A stretch of 64,000 nt of DNA from Chryseobacterium sp. CY350. GTDB lineage: Bacteria > Bacteroidota > Bacteroidia > Flavobacteriales > Weeksellaceae. Position 1 is the stretch's first letter; each line of letters starts with the position of its first letter. Shown here in pieces: positions 27,277 through 37,532 of the stretch. The stretch covers positions 3,968,001-4,032,000 of the forward strand of contig NZ_CP116034.1 of NCBI RefSeq assembly GCF_027945075.1, written 5' to 3'. A model generated the notes under the pieces. That model was not told the DNA's origin, did not search any database, and was given only the letters and a program-made list of their open reading frames with translations. The position numbers were made by a program, and so were the translations under genes.

Positions 27277-29724
27277 TTGCAGTACGCTCAGATTATTTTA
27301 CCATTAAATTTAAAAGGAACTTTCACTTACAAAGTACCCGAAGAACTGGATTCTAAAATTACAGAAGGAATGCGTGTTTTAGTGCCTTTTGGAGGAAAAA
27401 AAATCTATACCGGAATTGTTTTTGAATTGCACGATTTAGCTCCCGAAGATTTTGTAGCAAAAGAGGTGATCAGCATTTTAGACGATTATCCTATCTTGCC
27501 GTCTGAGCAGATAAAATTCTGGAACTGGCTTTCAAATTATTATCTATGTAATTTGGGTGAAATCTACCGTTTTGCTTTCCCTTCTTCTTTAAAGCTTGAA
27601 AGTGAAACCTATTTAAAACTGAAACCAAATGCCGTCATTCAGTTTGAAAATCTGGATGTTAACGAAATGTATCTCATTCAGGCTCTCGAAGTGCGTCAGC
27701 TCATAAATCTAACTGATATTGAGGCATTTATTCCGAAAAAAGAAATTATTAAAACCATCAATTCTCTTATTGATTTGCAATATATTGAGATTGATGAAAA
27801 AGTTGCCGAAAAATATAAAGCCAAAGAAGTCGCATATGTAAAAGTAAAAGATGAGGTTTTGGCAAATCAAAATCTTACAGAGATTCTTTTGCAACTGAAC
27901 AGAGCCAAAAAACAGAAAGAACTTTTTCTGAATATCATTGAAAAGCAGACCGAAAATCCTGATTTACACCTCAGAAAATCTGATTTATTTGAAGACGGAT
28001 ATTTTGGAAGTTCTCATTTTAAAGCTTTGGCAGATAAAAATCTGATTGTAGAATATTATCTTCAAAAAGACAGAATAGAAAGTTACGAAGGCGAAATTGA
28101 AGAAATAGAAGAGCTTTCTGAAGCACAAAAAGAAGCACGAGCAGAGGTTGATGAAGCTTTTGAAGAAAAGAAAAATGTTCTTCTTCATGGCGTGACTTCA
28201 TCGGGCAAAACACATATTTATTTAGAGAAAATTGATGAATGTGTGACTGAAGGAAAAAATGTTTTGTTTTTGCTTCCCGAAATTTCCTTAACCAAACAAA
28301 TCACGCAAAGATTAGAAAAAAAATACGGTAGACAACTTGGCTTTTATCATCAAAAACTCACTGATTTTGAAAAAGTTGAGGTATGGAGAAGAATAAAAAA
28401 TAATGATATTAAAATTCTCATTGCGACCAGAAATGCGCTTTTTTTACCTTATCAGAATTTAGGGTTGATTGTCGTAGATGAAGAGCATGATTCTGCGTAC
28501 AGACCTCGGGAGGTTTCTCCATTTTTTAATGCTAAAGATGCAGCTTTGGTTTTGGCGGGATTTTATGATGCAAGAGTTATTTTAGGCTCTGCCACGCCTT
28601 CTGTGGAAAGTTATTATTTGGCCAGAAAGGAAAAATTACAATACGTCTTCTTAAATGAAAGATTCGGTAATGTAAAATTGCCGGAATTTGAATTGATTAA
28701 TTTCAAAGAAGCTCAGGATTCTAAAAAAGTTTCCGGTAATTTTTCTTTGCAGTTAATTGATGAAATTAAGAAAACTTTAGACGAAAAAAATCAGACTATC
28801 ATTCTTCACAACCGTCGCGGTTATGCAAGTGTCATAGAATGTGAGACTTGTGGTTACGTCAATTACTGTTCAAACTGTGATGTTGTATTGACTTATCATA
28901 AAGCCGCCAACGAAATGAAATGTCATTACTGTGGCCAGAGAGCTTCGAAACCAAAAGCCTGCCCCAAGTGTCATTCTGAAAATTTAAATGAAAGAGGAGT
29001 TGGAGTAGAACAGATTCATGAAGAAATTTCGAAGATTTTTCCCGAAAATGAAGTCGATAGGATGGATGTAGATTCGATGCGGAAAAAATTTGCCTACGAA
29101 AAATTATACGAGAAAATAGAAGACCGCGAAACTGATATCGTAGTTGGTACACAGATGATTTCTAAAGGTTTAGACTTTGATCATATCGAATTGGTTGCAA
29201 TACCAAAGGCTGATTCTATGTTGTACGTTCAGGATTTCAGAGCAGAAGAACGTGCTTATCAATTGATCACTCAGGTTTCAGGAAGAGCTGGAAGGGTTTC
29301 CGGACAAGGTAAAATTTTAATTCAGACTTACAATCCGGATCATTCTGTTTTTCAGTTGATTAAAATGAATAATGTGGCAAAAATTTATAAATATTTTCTC
29401 ACCGAACGACAGAAATTTCATTATCCGCCTTTCACCAAATTAATCATGATTGAATTAAAGCATATTAAGGATGATAAAGTCAATCGCGCTTCCCAGTTTT
29501 TAGGCTCAATTTTAAGGAAATATCTTCCGGAAGATTGCATTTTGGGTCCTGAAAGAGCGCAGATTGCAAGACTTAATAATTTGTATCAGTTTCAAATTTT
29601 GCTGAAGCTTCCGCGTGGTAAAAATTATGATAAATATAAAAGTCTCGTATTATTGAGTCTTAAAGAATTTGGTGAAATCACTGCGTATCAAAGCATTAAA
29701 AAGGAGGTTTTTGTAGATTTTTAA
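27277..29724 (+). CDS. priA: Primosomal protein N' (PriA helicase)
   Basis: PriA is the 3'-5' DNA helicase that reloads the replisome at stalled forks. The 815-residue protein has the N-terminal 3' DNA-binding region, a helicase core with Walker A GVTSSGKT at 305-312 and DEEH at 401-404, and a zinc-binding insert with cysteine pairs (CETC, CSNC, CHYC, CPKC). The final helicase motifs include QVSGRAGRV. The start is a TTG at 27277: the conserved MQYAQIILPL begins there and no ATG precedes it in frame. Confidence 0.95.
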   Translation: MQYAQIILPLNLKGTFTYKVPEELDSKITEGMRVLVPFGGKKIYTGIVFELHDLAPEDFVAKEVISILDDYPILPSEQIKFWNWLSNYYLCNLGEIYRFAFPSSLKLESETYLKLKPNAVIQFENLDVNEMYLIQALEVRQLINLTDIEAFIPKKEIIKTINSLIDLQYIEIDEKVAEKYKAKEVAYVKVKDEVLANQNLTEILLQLNRAKKQKELFLNIIEKQTENPDLHLRKSDLFEDGYFGSSHFKALADKNLIVEYYLQKDRIESYEGEIEEIEELSEAQKEARAEVDEAFEEKKNVLLHGVTSSGKTHIYLEKIDECVTEGKNVLFLLPEISLTKQITQRLEKKYGRQLGFYHQKLTDFEKVEVWRRIKNNDIKILIATRNALFLPYQNLGLIVVDEEHDSAYRPREVSPFFNAKDAALVLAGFYDARVILGSATPSVESYYLARKEKLQYVFLNERFGNVKLPEFELINFKEAQDSKKVSGNFSLQLIDEIKKTLDEKNQTIILHNRRGYASVIECETCGYVNYCSNCDVVLTYHKAANEMKCHYCGQRASKPKACPKCHSENLNERGVGVEQIHEEISKIFPENEVDRMDVDSMRKKFAYEKLYEKIEDRETDIVVGTQMISKGLDFDHIELVAIPKADSMLYVQDFRAEERAYQLITQVSGRAGRVSGQGKILIQTYNPDHSVFQLIKMNNVAKIYKYFLTERQKFHYPPFTKLIMIELKHIKDDKVNRASQFLGSILRKYLPEDCILGPERAQIARLNNLYQFQILLKLPRGKNYDKYKSLVLLSLKEFGEITAYQSIKKEVFVDF

Positions 29725-29789
29725 CAATTTTTAACAAACTTTATGCACATTTATTAACCTTTTGTAGGCTCGGTTCTAACAATAATATC

Positions 29790-29797
29790 TAAATTTG
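29790..29797 (+). promoter_or_regulatory. -7 promoter element of dacB
   Basis: TAAATTTG matches TAnnTTTG and lies 86 bases before the dacB ATG. The nearest upstream TTG is 25 bases away, slightly beyond the usual range. Confidence 0.5.
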
Positions 29798-29883
29798 AAC
29801 GTTCATTATGTGTTTGGATTGCGTCTAATTGGTTTAACTTATCATATTTTATGCCATCCAAAATATAATAAAAAGAAAAATTG

Positions 29884-31353
29884 ATGATAAATTACAGAAA
29901 GTATATTTCAGGTATGACGGTTTTGGCTACTGGTTTTTTCCTTGCTCAATCTACCGTATCTACAGTTCTTTATTCTCCTAATTTTGACAGTCAGACAAAA
30001 AACTTGAATTTACCATCGCCTGTAGCGGCGATTGAGAAAGCTTTTTTGTCACCTAAAGAACTTGTAGATGTAAGTGTAAACACAATGATGGCAGATCCCG
30101 TGCTGAAAAATGCAACCTGGGGATTTGTAGTTTACGATCCGAAAACGAAGAAAATTATCTCTTCGTATAACGAAAATACTCCACTTGTTCCTGCTTCAAC
30201 GACAAAACTTTTGACCACAGAAACAGCTTTGAATCTGTTGGGTGAAAATTACCGTTGGATGACACAGCTCGAATATTCTGGAGAAGTTGACGAAAATGGA
30301 GTGTTGAACGGTAATCTTTACCTTGTAGGAAGCGGCGATCCGTCGTTGGGAACCAACAAAGCAGGAGCTTGGTCTTACAAAGAGATCGTTTCAGACTTCG
30401 TAAGTGGTATGTCTCGTGAGGGAATCAAAAAGGTAAATGGTGATATTATTATTCAGACAGCGCTTTTCAAAGGTAACATTTCGAGACTTCCGGAAAATGT
30501 TGTTTGGCTAGAAAACAATAATTACTATCTGCCGGTTGGTACTACCAGAGAAATTAATCCCGCAAACGAGAAATTGATTGTGAAGAAAGGAAACACTTTA
30601 GCCTCAGATAAAAAATATTTTTATGTGTCACCTTATGCCAATCAAATGGTTTATGCTGAAAAATATGAGGGTGAAGGTATTTTAACAACTAAACTTCCGG
30701 ATGCTCCGGCCTTTTTAGCAAACACTTTCAGAGCAACCTTAGTGAAAAGTGGAGTAGGCGTTACAGGAAAAGTGACTCCACGAACAACAGATGGAACTCC
30801 GGAAGTCAGAAAAATGATTTCTGTTTACAAGTCACCAACGTTATCAGACATTATTTATTACACCAACCAGCGAAGTGATAATGGTTTGGCCGAAGCTTTA
30901 CTTAAGACCGTTGGTTTTCAGAAAAAAGGCGATCAGACTTCAGAATCTGGAAGAATTGTGGTCAACGAGCATTTAAAAGATGTAGCATTTGATATAGAAG
31001 GTTTAAACTATATGGATGGAAGCGGTTTGTCAAGAAGCAACCATGTTACACCTATTTCTCAGGTTAAGTTTTTGACTTCGTTAATGAATCAGAAATACTA
31101 CAAAACTTATTTCGATTCTTTACCAATTGGGGGACAGTCTGGCACTCTGAAAGGTATGTTTAAAACCGACGGAAACGGACAGATTTTTGCAAAAACAGGA
31201 ACATTAAATAAAGTAAAAGCTTTGGCTGGCTACATTAAAACAAATACAGGAAGAACATTGGTTTTCTCGCTGCTTGTAAATAATTACGCCGGTTCTGTAG
31301 CTCAGGTGAAAAGCAAAATGGAGAAAATCCTGCAGCCTGCTTTAGATCTCTAG
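29884..31353 (+). CDS. dacB: D-alanyl-D-alanine carboxypeptidase/endopeptidase (PBP4 type)
   Basis: A 489-residue class C penicillin-binding protein, peptidase family S13, acting in the periplasm to trim and cleave peptidoglycan cross-links. The active-site motifs are Ser105 in PASTTK (SxxK), SDN in RSDNGLAE, and KTG in AKTGTLNKV. An N-terminal hydrophobic segment (about residues 8-25) is the export signal. A TTG stands directly before the ATG at 29884; I use the ATG. It is a single-gene unit with a terminator. Confidence 0.93.
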   Translation: MINYRKYISGMTVLATGFFLAQSTVSTVLYSPNFDSQTKNLNLPSPVAAIEKAFLSPKELVDVSVNTMMADPVLKNATWGFVVYDPKTKKIISSYNENTPLVPASTTKLLTTETALNLLGENYRWMTQLEYSGEVDENGVLNGNLYLVGSGDPSLGTNKAGAWSYKEIVSDFVSGMSREGIKKVNGDIIIQTALFKGNISRLPENVVWLENNNYYLPVGTTREINPANEKLIVKKGNTLASDKKYFYVSPYANQMVYAEKYEGEGILTTKLPDAPAFLANTFRATLVKSGVGVTGKVTPRTTDGTPEVRKMISVYKSPTLSDIIYYTNQRSDNGLAEALLKTVGFQKKGDQTSESGRIVVNEHLKDVAFDIEGLNYMDGSGLSRSNHVTPISQVKFLTSLMNQKYYKTYFDSLPIGGQSGTLKGMFKTDGNGQIFAKTGTLNKVKALAGYIKTNTGRTLVFSLLVNNYAGSVAQVKSKMEKILQPALDL

Positions 31354-31372
31354 AATTTTAAAATTGCTATAT

Positions 31373-31405
31373 AAACCTTTTAATCTCAGATTGAAAGGTT
31401 TTTTT
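31373..31405 (+). terminator. Rho-independent terminator of dacB
   Basis: AAACCTTT (31373-31380) pairs with AAAGGTTT (31394-31401), extended inward by AATC/GATT after one mismatch, then T run. Confidence 0.85.
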
Positions 31406-31490
31406 ATCTTTAACGTCAACTTATTGATAACGGATTTGTTTTGTATTTAAATTAAAACCAATGTGTTAAGACAATCGTATATTTAGTAAT

Positions 31491-33404
31491 ATGAAAAAAA
31501 ATTATCTTTTTATTTTTAGCATTTTAATATCTCAAATCTTTTTTGCTCAGGAAAATCTTGAGAAGAAGGGTTTGATGGCTAAAGAAATGAAGTCTTTTAC
31601 TTCAAAAATGAATGTCGGAAATACAAATCCGAATACTTTAAACTACGATCTTCAATATCAAAGGATGGATGTAAGCATCAATCCGTCGGTGGCTCAGATA
31701 TCGGGTTCTGTAACTTCTCATTTTAAGCCTACACAGGCAATGAGCAGTATTTATTTTGATCTGAGTAATCAACTTACAGTTTCTCAGGTTACTTTCCATG
31801 GTCAGCCTCTTGCTTTTCAGCAGTTGGCTACAAAAGAAGTGAAAATTAACTTTACATCTTCTGTTCCTGCCAATGTCTTAGATTCTTTGACGATACAGTA
31901 TAGCGGTGTTCCACCAACGACAAACAATGCTTTCTTTACCAATATTCAGGGTGGAAATCCGGTTCTTTCTACTTTAAATGAACCTTACGGCGCACAAGAT
32001 TGGTTTCCTACGAAGCAAAGTTTAAATGATAAGATCGATCGGTTCGATATTAAAGTGACTACGCCATCTCAATATAGTGTAGCTTCAAACGGCAGATTGA
32101 TGAGCGAAACAATTTTAGGAAGCGGACAAAAAGTAACGTTCTGGAGAACCCAATATCCTACAGCAGCGTATTTGGTAGCTTTGTCAATTACAAATTTTGT
32201 TAAACTTAATGACACGATTGGTAATCCGCCATTTCCTTTTGTGAACTATATCTATCCGTCCACATCAACAAATACGGCAAGTATGACTAATATTGAGTGG
32301 ACGAAAACAGTTATGAATACATTTGAAACATATTTCGGTCCGTATCCTTTCAGAAATGAGAAATACGGTCATATGGAATTCACAGCAGGCGGCGGGATGG
32401 AACATCAGACGATGTCTTCTATGGGAGCGTGGAGCAAACAGCTTGTTGCGCATGAGCTGGCGCATCAATGGTTTGGAGATAAAGTGACCTGCGGAGCATG
32501 GAATGATATTTGGCTAAATGAAGGTTTTGCGACATTTGGAGAACATGTTGCCAACGAAAAATTATTGATGACCAATACTCAGTTTTTAAGCTATCTTTTA
32601 GATCAGAAAAATTTTATTACCAATGCTAATGGTGGAAGTGTATATGTTTCCGATGCAAATTTAGGTAATATAGGAACTATTTTTGACGGCAGATTAACCT
32701 ACGCAAAGGGTGGATATGTTGTAAGAATGATCAAATGGATTTTAGGTGAAACCGTTTTTTATCAGGCTCTTAAAGATTATCATGCAAGACCGAATTTGGC
32801 ATATAACTATGTGAAAACTTCAGATTTCAACACATCTTTATTACAATCAACGGGAAAAGATTTTACAGGTTTTTTCGCAGATTGGATCTACGGTCAAGGT
32901 CAGCCAACTTATGATATTCGTTGGAAGCAGGCCGGGAACGCCCTTACTTTCAAAGCTTCGCAAACGCAGAGTCACTCATCGGTAAGTTTTTTCGATATGC
33001 CTTTGCCTATAAAAGTTAACGGAACTGGCGGTCAGGTTGCTTATTTTGCTCTTGATAATACCTCAAACAATCAGTACTTTACAGAAACAGTAGCATTTCC
33101 GGTTGCGAGTGTAGAATTTAATTACGAATACCACATTTTGGAGAAAAACTCTACAGTGATACAAGATAATACTTTGAGCACTGCAGAAATCAAACTTTCA
33201 GAATTTACAATTTATCCAAATCCCGCAAAAGATGAATTATTTGTTTCAGGTTTAAAAAGACCTACAGATTTTTCAATATATACGGCCGACGGCAGATTGG
33301 TTAGAAAAGGAATTACCGACAAAAAGATTGATATTTCTTTATTATCTAAAGGAGTTTATTTGATCAACATTGGAAATACTAATTTTAAATTTGTAAAAGA
33401 GTAA
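31491..33404 (+). CDS. Secreted M1 family aminopeptidase with T9SS sorting domain
   Basis: A 637-residue gluzincin peptidase. A signal peptide ends near residue 20 (FFAQ). The catalytic domain has zinc ligands His321, His325 and Glu344 in HELAHQW and NEGFATF. The exopeptidase motif is GGGMEHQ, a variant of GAMEN. The last 75 residues, starting TIYPNPAKDELFV, form a T9SS type A sorting domain. It should release N-terminal amino acids outside the cell or on its surface, complementing the M36 endopeptidases of this window. It is flanked by terminators as a single-gene unit. Confidence 0.92.
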   Translation: MKKNYLFIFSILISQIFFAQENLEKKGLMAKEMKSFTSKMNVGNTNPNTLNYDLQYQRMDVSINPSVAQISGSVTSHFKPTQAMSSIYFDLSNQLTVSQVTFHGQPLAFQQLATKEVKINFTSSVPANVLDSLTIQYSGVPPTTNNAFFTNIQGGNPVLSTLNEPYGAQDWFPTKQSLNDKIDRFDIKVTTPSQYSVASNGRLMSETILGSGQKVTFWRTQYPTAAYLVALSITNFVKLNDTIGNPPFPFVNYIYPSTSTNTASMTNIEWTKTVMNTFETYFGPYPFRNEKYGHMEFTAGGGMEHQTMSSMGAWSKQLVAHELAHQWFGDKVTCGAWNDIWLNEGFATFGEHVANEKLLMTNTQFLSYLLDQKNFITNANGGSVYVSDANLGNIGTIFDGRLTYAKGGYVVRMIKWILGETVFYQALKDYHARPNLAYNYVKTSDFNTSLLQSTGKDFTGFFADWIYGQGQPTYDIRWKQAGNALTFKASQTQSHSSVSFFDMPLPIKVNGTGGQVAYFALDNTSNNQYFTETVAFPVASVEFNYEYHILEKNSTVIQDNTLSTAEIKLSEFTIYPNPAKDELFVSGLKRPTDFSIYTADGRLVRKGITDKKIDISLLSKGVYLINIGNTNFKFVKE

Positions 33405-33438
33405 ATTCACCAGTTTCAAAAAATAATATAAAAATAGT

Positions 33439-33468
33439 AAAGCCTTCAATGTGAAGGCTTTGTCATTT
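33439..33468 (+). terminator. Hairpin terminator after the M1 peptidase
   Basis: AAAGCCTTC (33439-33447) pairs perfectly with GAAGGCTTT (33453-33461). The T tract is interrupted (TGTCATTTT), so it may be weaker. Confidence 0.7.
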
Positions 33469-33621
33469 TAAGTATAATTCCATAGTATAAGGAATGACTT
33501 CTCTTTTGTATATCTAAATTTAATTAAAAAATTATCACATCACATAATAATATAATGTTGGGGAAAAAGAAGATACTTTCCAGCCTTTTTGTTAAATTAG
33601 CAAACCTAAAATATTATTATA

Positions 33622-34818
33622 ATGATCTCTGAAAAGTATCTTGAAAATCTACAGAACGAACTGACAAATATTGAAAACGACGGTCTTTTTAAAAAAGAAA
33701 GAATCATCACGTCGCAGCAAAGTGCAGAAATAGAAGCCAATGGAAAAAGGCTGCTGAATTTTTGTGCCAACAATTATCTCGGACTTTCGAATCATCCTGA
33801 AGTGATGAAAGCTTCTCAAGATATGATTGAATCTCATGGTTACGGGATGTCTTCGGTACGTTTTATCTGCGGAACTCAGGATATTCACAAACAATTAGAA
33901 GAGAAAATTGCTAAGTTCTTAGGCCTTGAAGACACCATTTTGTACGCAGCTTGTTTTGATGCAAACGGAGGAGTTTTCGAACCTTTATTTACAGATGAAG
34001 ATGCGATTATTTCTGATGAGCTGAATCACGCTTCGATTATTGATGGAGTTCGTCTTTGTAAAGCGGCAAGATACCGTTATAAAAACAATAATATGGAAGA
34101 TCTTGAAGCGCAGTTAATTGCCGCTTCAGAGAAAAATCACAGATTCAAAATCATCGTTACCGACGGCGTTTTCTCGATGGATGGAATTGTTGCAGACTTG
34201 AAAGGAGTTTGCGATCTGGCAGATAAATATGATGCTTTGGTCATGGTAGACGATTCTCACGCAACAGGTTTTATAGGAAAAACAGGTCGTGGTACGCACG
34301 AGGCAAACGAAGTGATGGGTAGAGTAGATATTATTACTTCAACTCTTGGAAAGGCTTTGGGTGGTGCTTTAGGAGGATTTACTTCGGGTAAAAAAGAAAT
34401 CATTGATATGCTGAGACAGCGTTCTCGTCCGTATTTATTTTCAAACTCATTAGCTCCCGGAATTGTTGGGGCAGCTTTGAAAGTAATAGACATGATTTCT
34501 GATGATACAACACTTAGAGATCAGGTGATGGAAAATGCAGAATATTTCAGAAAAGAAATGAAAGCTAAAGGTTTTGATATTCCTGAAGGTGATGCGGCGA
34601 TTGTTCCTGTGATGCTGTACGATGCAAAATTGGCTCAGAAAATGGCTGAAAAGTTGATGGATGAAGGCATTTATGTGATAGGATTCTTCTACCCGGTTGT
34701 TCCTAAGGAAAAAGCGAGAATCAGAGTACAGCTTTCTGCAGCTCACACAAGAGAACATTTGGACAAAGCAATTGCCGGTTTTGAAAAAGTAGGGAAAGAA
34801 TTGGGAGTGATTTCTTAG
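33622..34818 (+). CDS. kbl: Glycine C-acetyltransferase (2-amino-3-ketobutyrate CoA ligase)
   Basis: A 398-residue PLP enzyme of the alpha-oxoamine synthase family. The PLP lysine is Lys244 in [13 protein letters not shown], and [16 protein letters not shown] is the conserved cofactor-binding stretch. It splits 2-amino-3-oxobutanoate with CoA into glycine and acetyl-CoA in threonine breakdown. The close similarity to KBL across its whole length makes this more likely than AONS (BioF) or serine palmitoyltransferase. The usual partner tdh is not adjacent. A strong terminator follows. Confidence 0.92.
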   Translation: MISEKYLENLQNELTNIENDGLFKKERIITSQQSAEIEANGKRLLNFCANNYLGLSNHPEVMKASQDMIESHGYGMSSVRFICGTQDIHKQLEEKIAKFLGLEDTILYAACFDANGGVFEPLFTDEDAIISDELNHASIIDGVRLCKAARYRYKNNNMEDLEAQLIAASEKNHRFKIIVTDGVFSMDGIVADLKGVCDLADKYDALVMVDDSHATGFIGKTGRGTHEANEVMGRVDIITSTLGKALGGALGGFTSGKKEIIDMLRQRSRPYLFSNSLAPGIVGAALKVIDMISDDTTLRDQVMENAEYFRKEMKAKGFDIPEGDAAIVPVMLYDAKLAQKMAEKLMDEGIYVIGFFYPVVPKEKARIRVQLSAAHTREHLDKAIAGFEKVGKELGVIS

Positions 34819-34862
34819 AAGATAAAACTCATAAAATATAATCGATTCTACAATTGTAGAAT

Positions 34863-34903
34863 AAAAACAGAATTTCTATATTTACAGAAATTCTGTTTTT
34901 TTT
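34863..34903 (+). terminator. Rho-independent terminator of kbl
   Basis: AACAGAATTTCT and AGAAATTCTGTT flank an 8-10 base loop, with A before and eight T after. The T run ends at the ATG of the next gene, so the following lipoprotein gene has almost no room for its own promoter and leader. Confidence 0.88.
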
Positions 34904-35347
34904 ATGATGAAAAATATTGTACTTACACTGCTCTCAATTTTTGTTTTTGTTTCCTGCAAAACAAAGGAAATTAATCAATACAAAAAATTCCCGGATAAAA
35001 GCCAAAAACGACATGGCAATTGGCGGGAAGAATATTCTTCAGATCAGGGAACTCTTATTGCGCTTGGTAAATATAAAAACGGAGAAAAAGTAGGAGTCTG
35101 GAAAACAACTTTTGAAGATAAACTGTATCAAAAAGATAAAATCAGAAAAAATTTAACGAAGACTAAATTGTATCATTCGAATGGTAAAATAATGGAGAAA
35201 GGTCAGTCTAGATTAGATATTTCTGACGTTCAGAGACATTGGTATTATTTCGGTGACTGGACATACTATGATGAAAACGGAAAGTTGAAGTATGTAAAAA
35301 AATATTCCGACGGCAAAAAAGTCGACAGTATTTCTTTTCTAAGGTGA
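34904..35347 (+). CDS. Small putative lipoprotein with MORN-like repeats
   Basis: A 147-residue protein with a lipoprotein-like signal (VFVSC, Cys near residue 19). The mature part alternates short G-K-x-x-G-x-W units (KYKNGEKVGVWKTTF, LYHSNGKIMEKGQ, DWTYYDENGKLKYVKKYSDG), resembling the MORN/YwqK-type repeats of many Bacteroidetes envelope proteins. I do not recognise a specific function. The ATG follows the T run of the kbl terminator directly, so it may be expressed by read-through or by a promoter inside the terminator region. Confidence 0.7.
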   Translation: MMKNIVLTLLSIFVFVSCKTKEINQYKKFPDKSQKRHGNWREEYSSDQGTLIALGKYKNGEKVGVWKTTFEDKLYQKDKIRKNLTKTKLYHSNGKIMEKGQSRLDISDVQRHWYYFGDWTYYDENGKLKYVKKYSDGKKVDSISFLR

Positions 35348-35425
35348 TTTTTTTAAAACTGAAATTACTTTGTTCCCGAATGTGGAATTTTGTTATTTTT
35401 AGGATATTATTTTTTGAATCAATCT

Positions 35426-36076
35426 ATGAAAAAATTTCTACTTCTGATTTTTATTTGCCTTTTGTCAAGTCCGTTTTCTGCACAGTCTGAAGAGTATAAA
35501 TCAATCATTTCGGTAAGTTCATTTTCTCCGTTTCGTGATCAGCGATATAATGTCGGCTATATGCGAAAGGTATCAGAGAGATGGTGGATTGGTACTGAAG
35601 TAGCTTATGGAGCTAACGGAATGACTCCAATAAATATTGGTAATTTCGAGGGTAAAAACAGGATTTTTGAGATCAGGCCTGAAGTATTTTACAGCTTGGC
35701 ACCACAATCAAGGTTAAAACATTTTGTCTCAGCAGAAGCATTTTATCTAAATCAGATCGGAAAAGGTGTTACAGGGAATTACTATGACAGAAATGAGGAT
35801 TACTATTCTTTCAGTTCATCAGATTATAAGAGAATAAAGTACGGTCTCAATATTAACTACAGTATCTTGCTTCATAAAGAGACATCATGGTTTGGTTTTA
35901 TGCCCAAAATCGGTTTTGGATTGCGGCATAGGGATATTTCTTACACGAATACGATTGATAAAATACCTGCCGATCCTCCGATAGATGGTTTACCTTTTGA
36001 CTATCACTTAAATCGCGAAGGTTCAGATCTGCTTTTTAATTTTAATATTGACATGAAACTGATTTTTAAATTTTAA
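35426..36076 (+). CDS. Hypothetical exported protein, possible outer-membrane beta-barrel
   Basis: A 216-residue protein from the ATG at 35426, which opens a clear signal peptide (MKKFLLLIFICLLSSPFSAQ). The frame extends 12 codons upstream, but that part precedes the signal peptide. The mature part alternates aromatic and polar residues and ends LLFNFNIDMKLIFKF, with a terminal Phe as in outer-membrane barrels. I do not recognise a named family. It follows the small lipoprotein gene on the same strand by 78 bases. Confidence 0.65.
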   Translation: MKKFLLLIFICLLSSPFSAQSEEYKSIISVSSFSPFRDQRYNVGYMRKVSERWWIGTEVAYGANGMTPINIGNFEGKNRIFEIRPEVFYSLAPQSRLKHFVSAEAFYLNQIGKGVTGNYYDRNEDYYSFSSSDYKRIKYGLNINYSILLHKETSWFGFMPKIGFGLRHRDISYTNTIDKIPADPPIDGLPFDYHLNREGSDLLFNFNIDMKLIFKF

Positions 36077-36144
36077 AATCATTCAATTATTGTTATTTAG
36101 TCATCATTTCCTCACATTAAATTCACTTTTTTTCTGAAATAAAC

Positions 36145-36152
36145 TATCTTTG
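36145..36152 (+). promoter_or_regulatory. -7 promoter element of hemJ
   Basis: TATCTTTG matches TAnnTTTG and ends 16 bases before the ATG at 36169. No TTG at standard spacing. Confidence 0.5.
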
Positions 36153-36168
36153 CACACAAATTTTTAAG

Positions 36169-36720
36169 ATGCTGTATACCATCATCAAGGCGTTGCATAT
36201 TATTTTTATGGTCAGTTATTTTGCGGGAATATTTTATCTCGTGAGAATTTTTGTGTACTATAAAGATACCGACGATTTTGCAGAAGAAAAAAAGAAAATT
36301 CTTAGAGAACAATATATCTTCATGGCACGCAGATTATGGAATATCATCACGGTTCCCGCAGGTGTCATTATGGCGGTTTGTGGTCTTATCATGATTATTT
36401 TGAATACCGGCTTAATGAAAATGCCGTGGTTTCATCTTAAACTAACTTTTCTGGTTGGTTTGGCGGTCTTCCACTATTGGGCTTGGCGAAAACTTAATGT
36501 AATTAAGAATCTAAACGGTGACACGCTTTCTACTTCTAATGTGAAACTGAGACAGATCAACGAGATTGCAACATTCATATTATTTCTTGTTGTCTTTACA
36601 GTCATTCTTAAATCTTCTGTCATTGAATATTGGTGGCAATTAATCACCGGCTTTTTCATTCTTGTATTTTTAATTATGATGACGGTGAAACTAGTGAATA
36701 AGAGTAAAAAAAATAAATAA
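36169..36720 (+). CDS. hemJ: HemJ/CopD-family membrane protein, probable protoporphyrinogen oxidase
   Basis: A 183-residue membrane protein with about five hydrophobic segments. The features match HemJ (UPF0093): IKALHIIFMVSYFAGIFYLVRIFVY at the N-terminus with His10, a basic MARRLW, FHLKLTFLVGLAVFHYW and LRQINEIATFILF. HemJ oxidises protoporphyrinogen IX late in haem synthesis, using haem itself as a cofactor. CopD proteins share the fold, so the enzymatic call is probable rather than certain. Other haem synthesis genes are not adjacent. Confidence 0.75.
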   Translation: MLYTIIKALHIIFMVSYFAGIFYLVRIFVYYKDTDDFAEEKKKILREQYIFMARRLWNIITVPAGVIMAVCGLIMIILNTGLMKMPWFHLKLTFLVGLAVFHYWAWRKLNVIKNLNGDTLSTSNVKLRQINEIATFILFLVVFTVILKSSVIEYWWQLITGFFILVFLIMMTVKLVNKSKKNK

Positions 36721-36799
36721 AATTATCAGTTAAGAGTGATGGAACCGCAAGTTCAATCATTGCTCGTAACGTATAATTTATAACCCATAACTAAAAAAC

Positions 36800-37528
36800 A
36801 TGATTGCAATTTTTAAAAAAGAACTTTGGAGTTACTTTGGAAACTGGAGCGCATGGATGATTATTGCGGCTTTCAGTCTGATAATGACTCTGTTTCTCTT
36901 TTTCTTCGAGAACGATTCTAATATTTTTGATATTGGGCTGGCTTCTTTACAAAGCTATTTCGTTTTGGTTCCGTGGTTGTTGATGTTTATAATTCCGGCA
37001 CTGTCGATGAAAACATTTGCAGAAGAACAGCAAACCGGAACATTGAACTGGCTTTTTTCTCAGCCTTTAAAGGTTTCAGAATTGGTTTTTGGTAAATTTC
37101 TCTCAGTTTGGGTAGTTGGAATTTTGTGTCTCATTCCTTCACTCATTTATCTCTATACCGTTTACGTTTTGGGAGTTCCGGAAGGAAATATCGATTTAGG
37201 AATGACATTCGGAAGTTATTTCGGATTAATTATTCTGATCGCAGCATTTGCGGGAGTTGGAATTTTAGCTTCTTCGCTATCTCAAAATCAGATCATGGCT
37301 TATTTGCTTGGAATTTTTATGTGTTTCATCATGTATTTCGGTATTGAGCAGTTGGCGAGTTACAAATTGTTGGGCGGAGCAGATTTCATCTTGCAGAATA
37401 TCGGTTTTTATCAGCATTTTTTAGGCTTTACGAGAGGTTTGATTGATTTTAAAGATGTAGCCTATTTTGTGTTTGTCATCGGTCTTACGTTGGCATTGTC
37501 TAATCATTTTATCACTAAAAAGAAGTAA
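36800..37528 (+). CDS. gldF: Gliding motility ABC transporter permease GldF
   Basis: A 242-residue ABC-2 type permease with about six membrane helices and the conserved MKTFAEEQQTGTLNWLFSQPL segment. GldF with GldG and the ATPase GldA forms an ABC transporter found in gliding Bacteroidetes. Its need for gliding varies between species. gldG follows by 4 bases, as in Flavobacterium johnsoniae; gldA is not in the window. Many Chryseobacterium carry these genes without visible gliding. Confidence 0.93.
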   Translation: MIAIFKKELWSYFGNWSAWMIIAAFSLIMTLFLFFFENDSNIFDIGLASLQSYFVLVPWLLMFIIPALSMKTFAEEQQTGTLNWLFSQPLKVSELVFGKFLSVWVVGILCLIPSLIYLYTVYVLGVPEGNIDLGMTFGSYFGLIILIAAFAGVGILASSLSQNQIMAYLLGIFMCFIMYFGIEQLASYKLLGGADFILQNIGFYQHFLGFTRGLIDFKDVAYFVFVIGLTLALSNHFITKKK

Positions 37529-37532
37529 AAAC

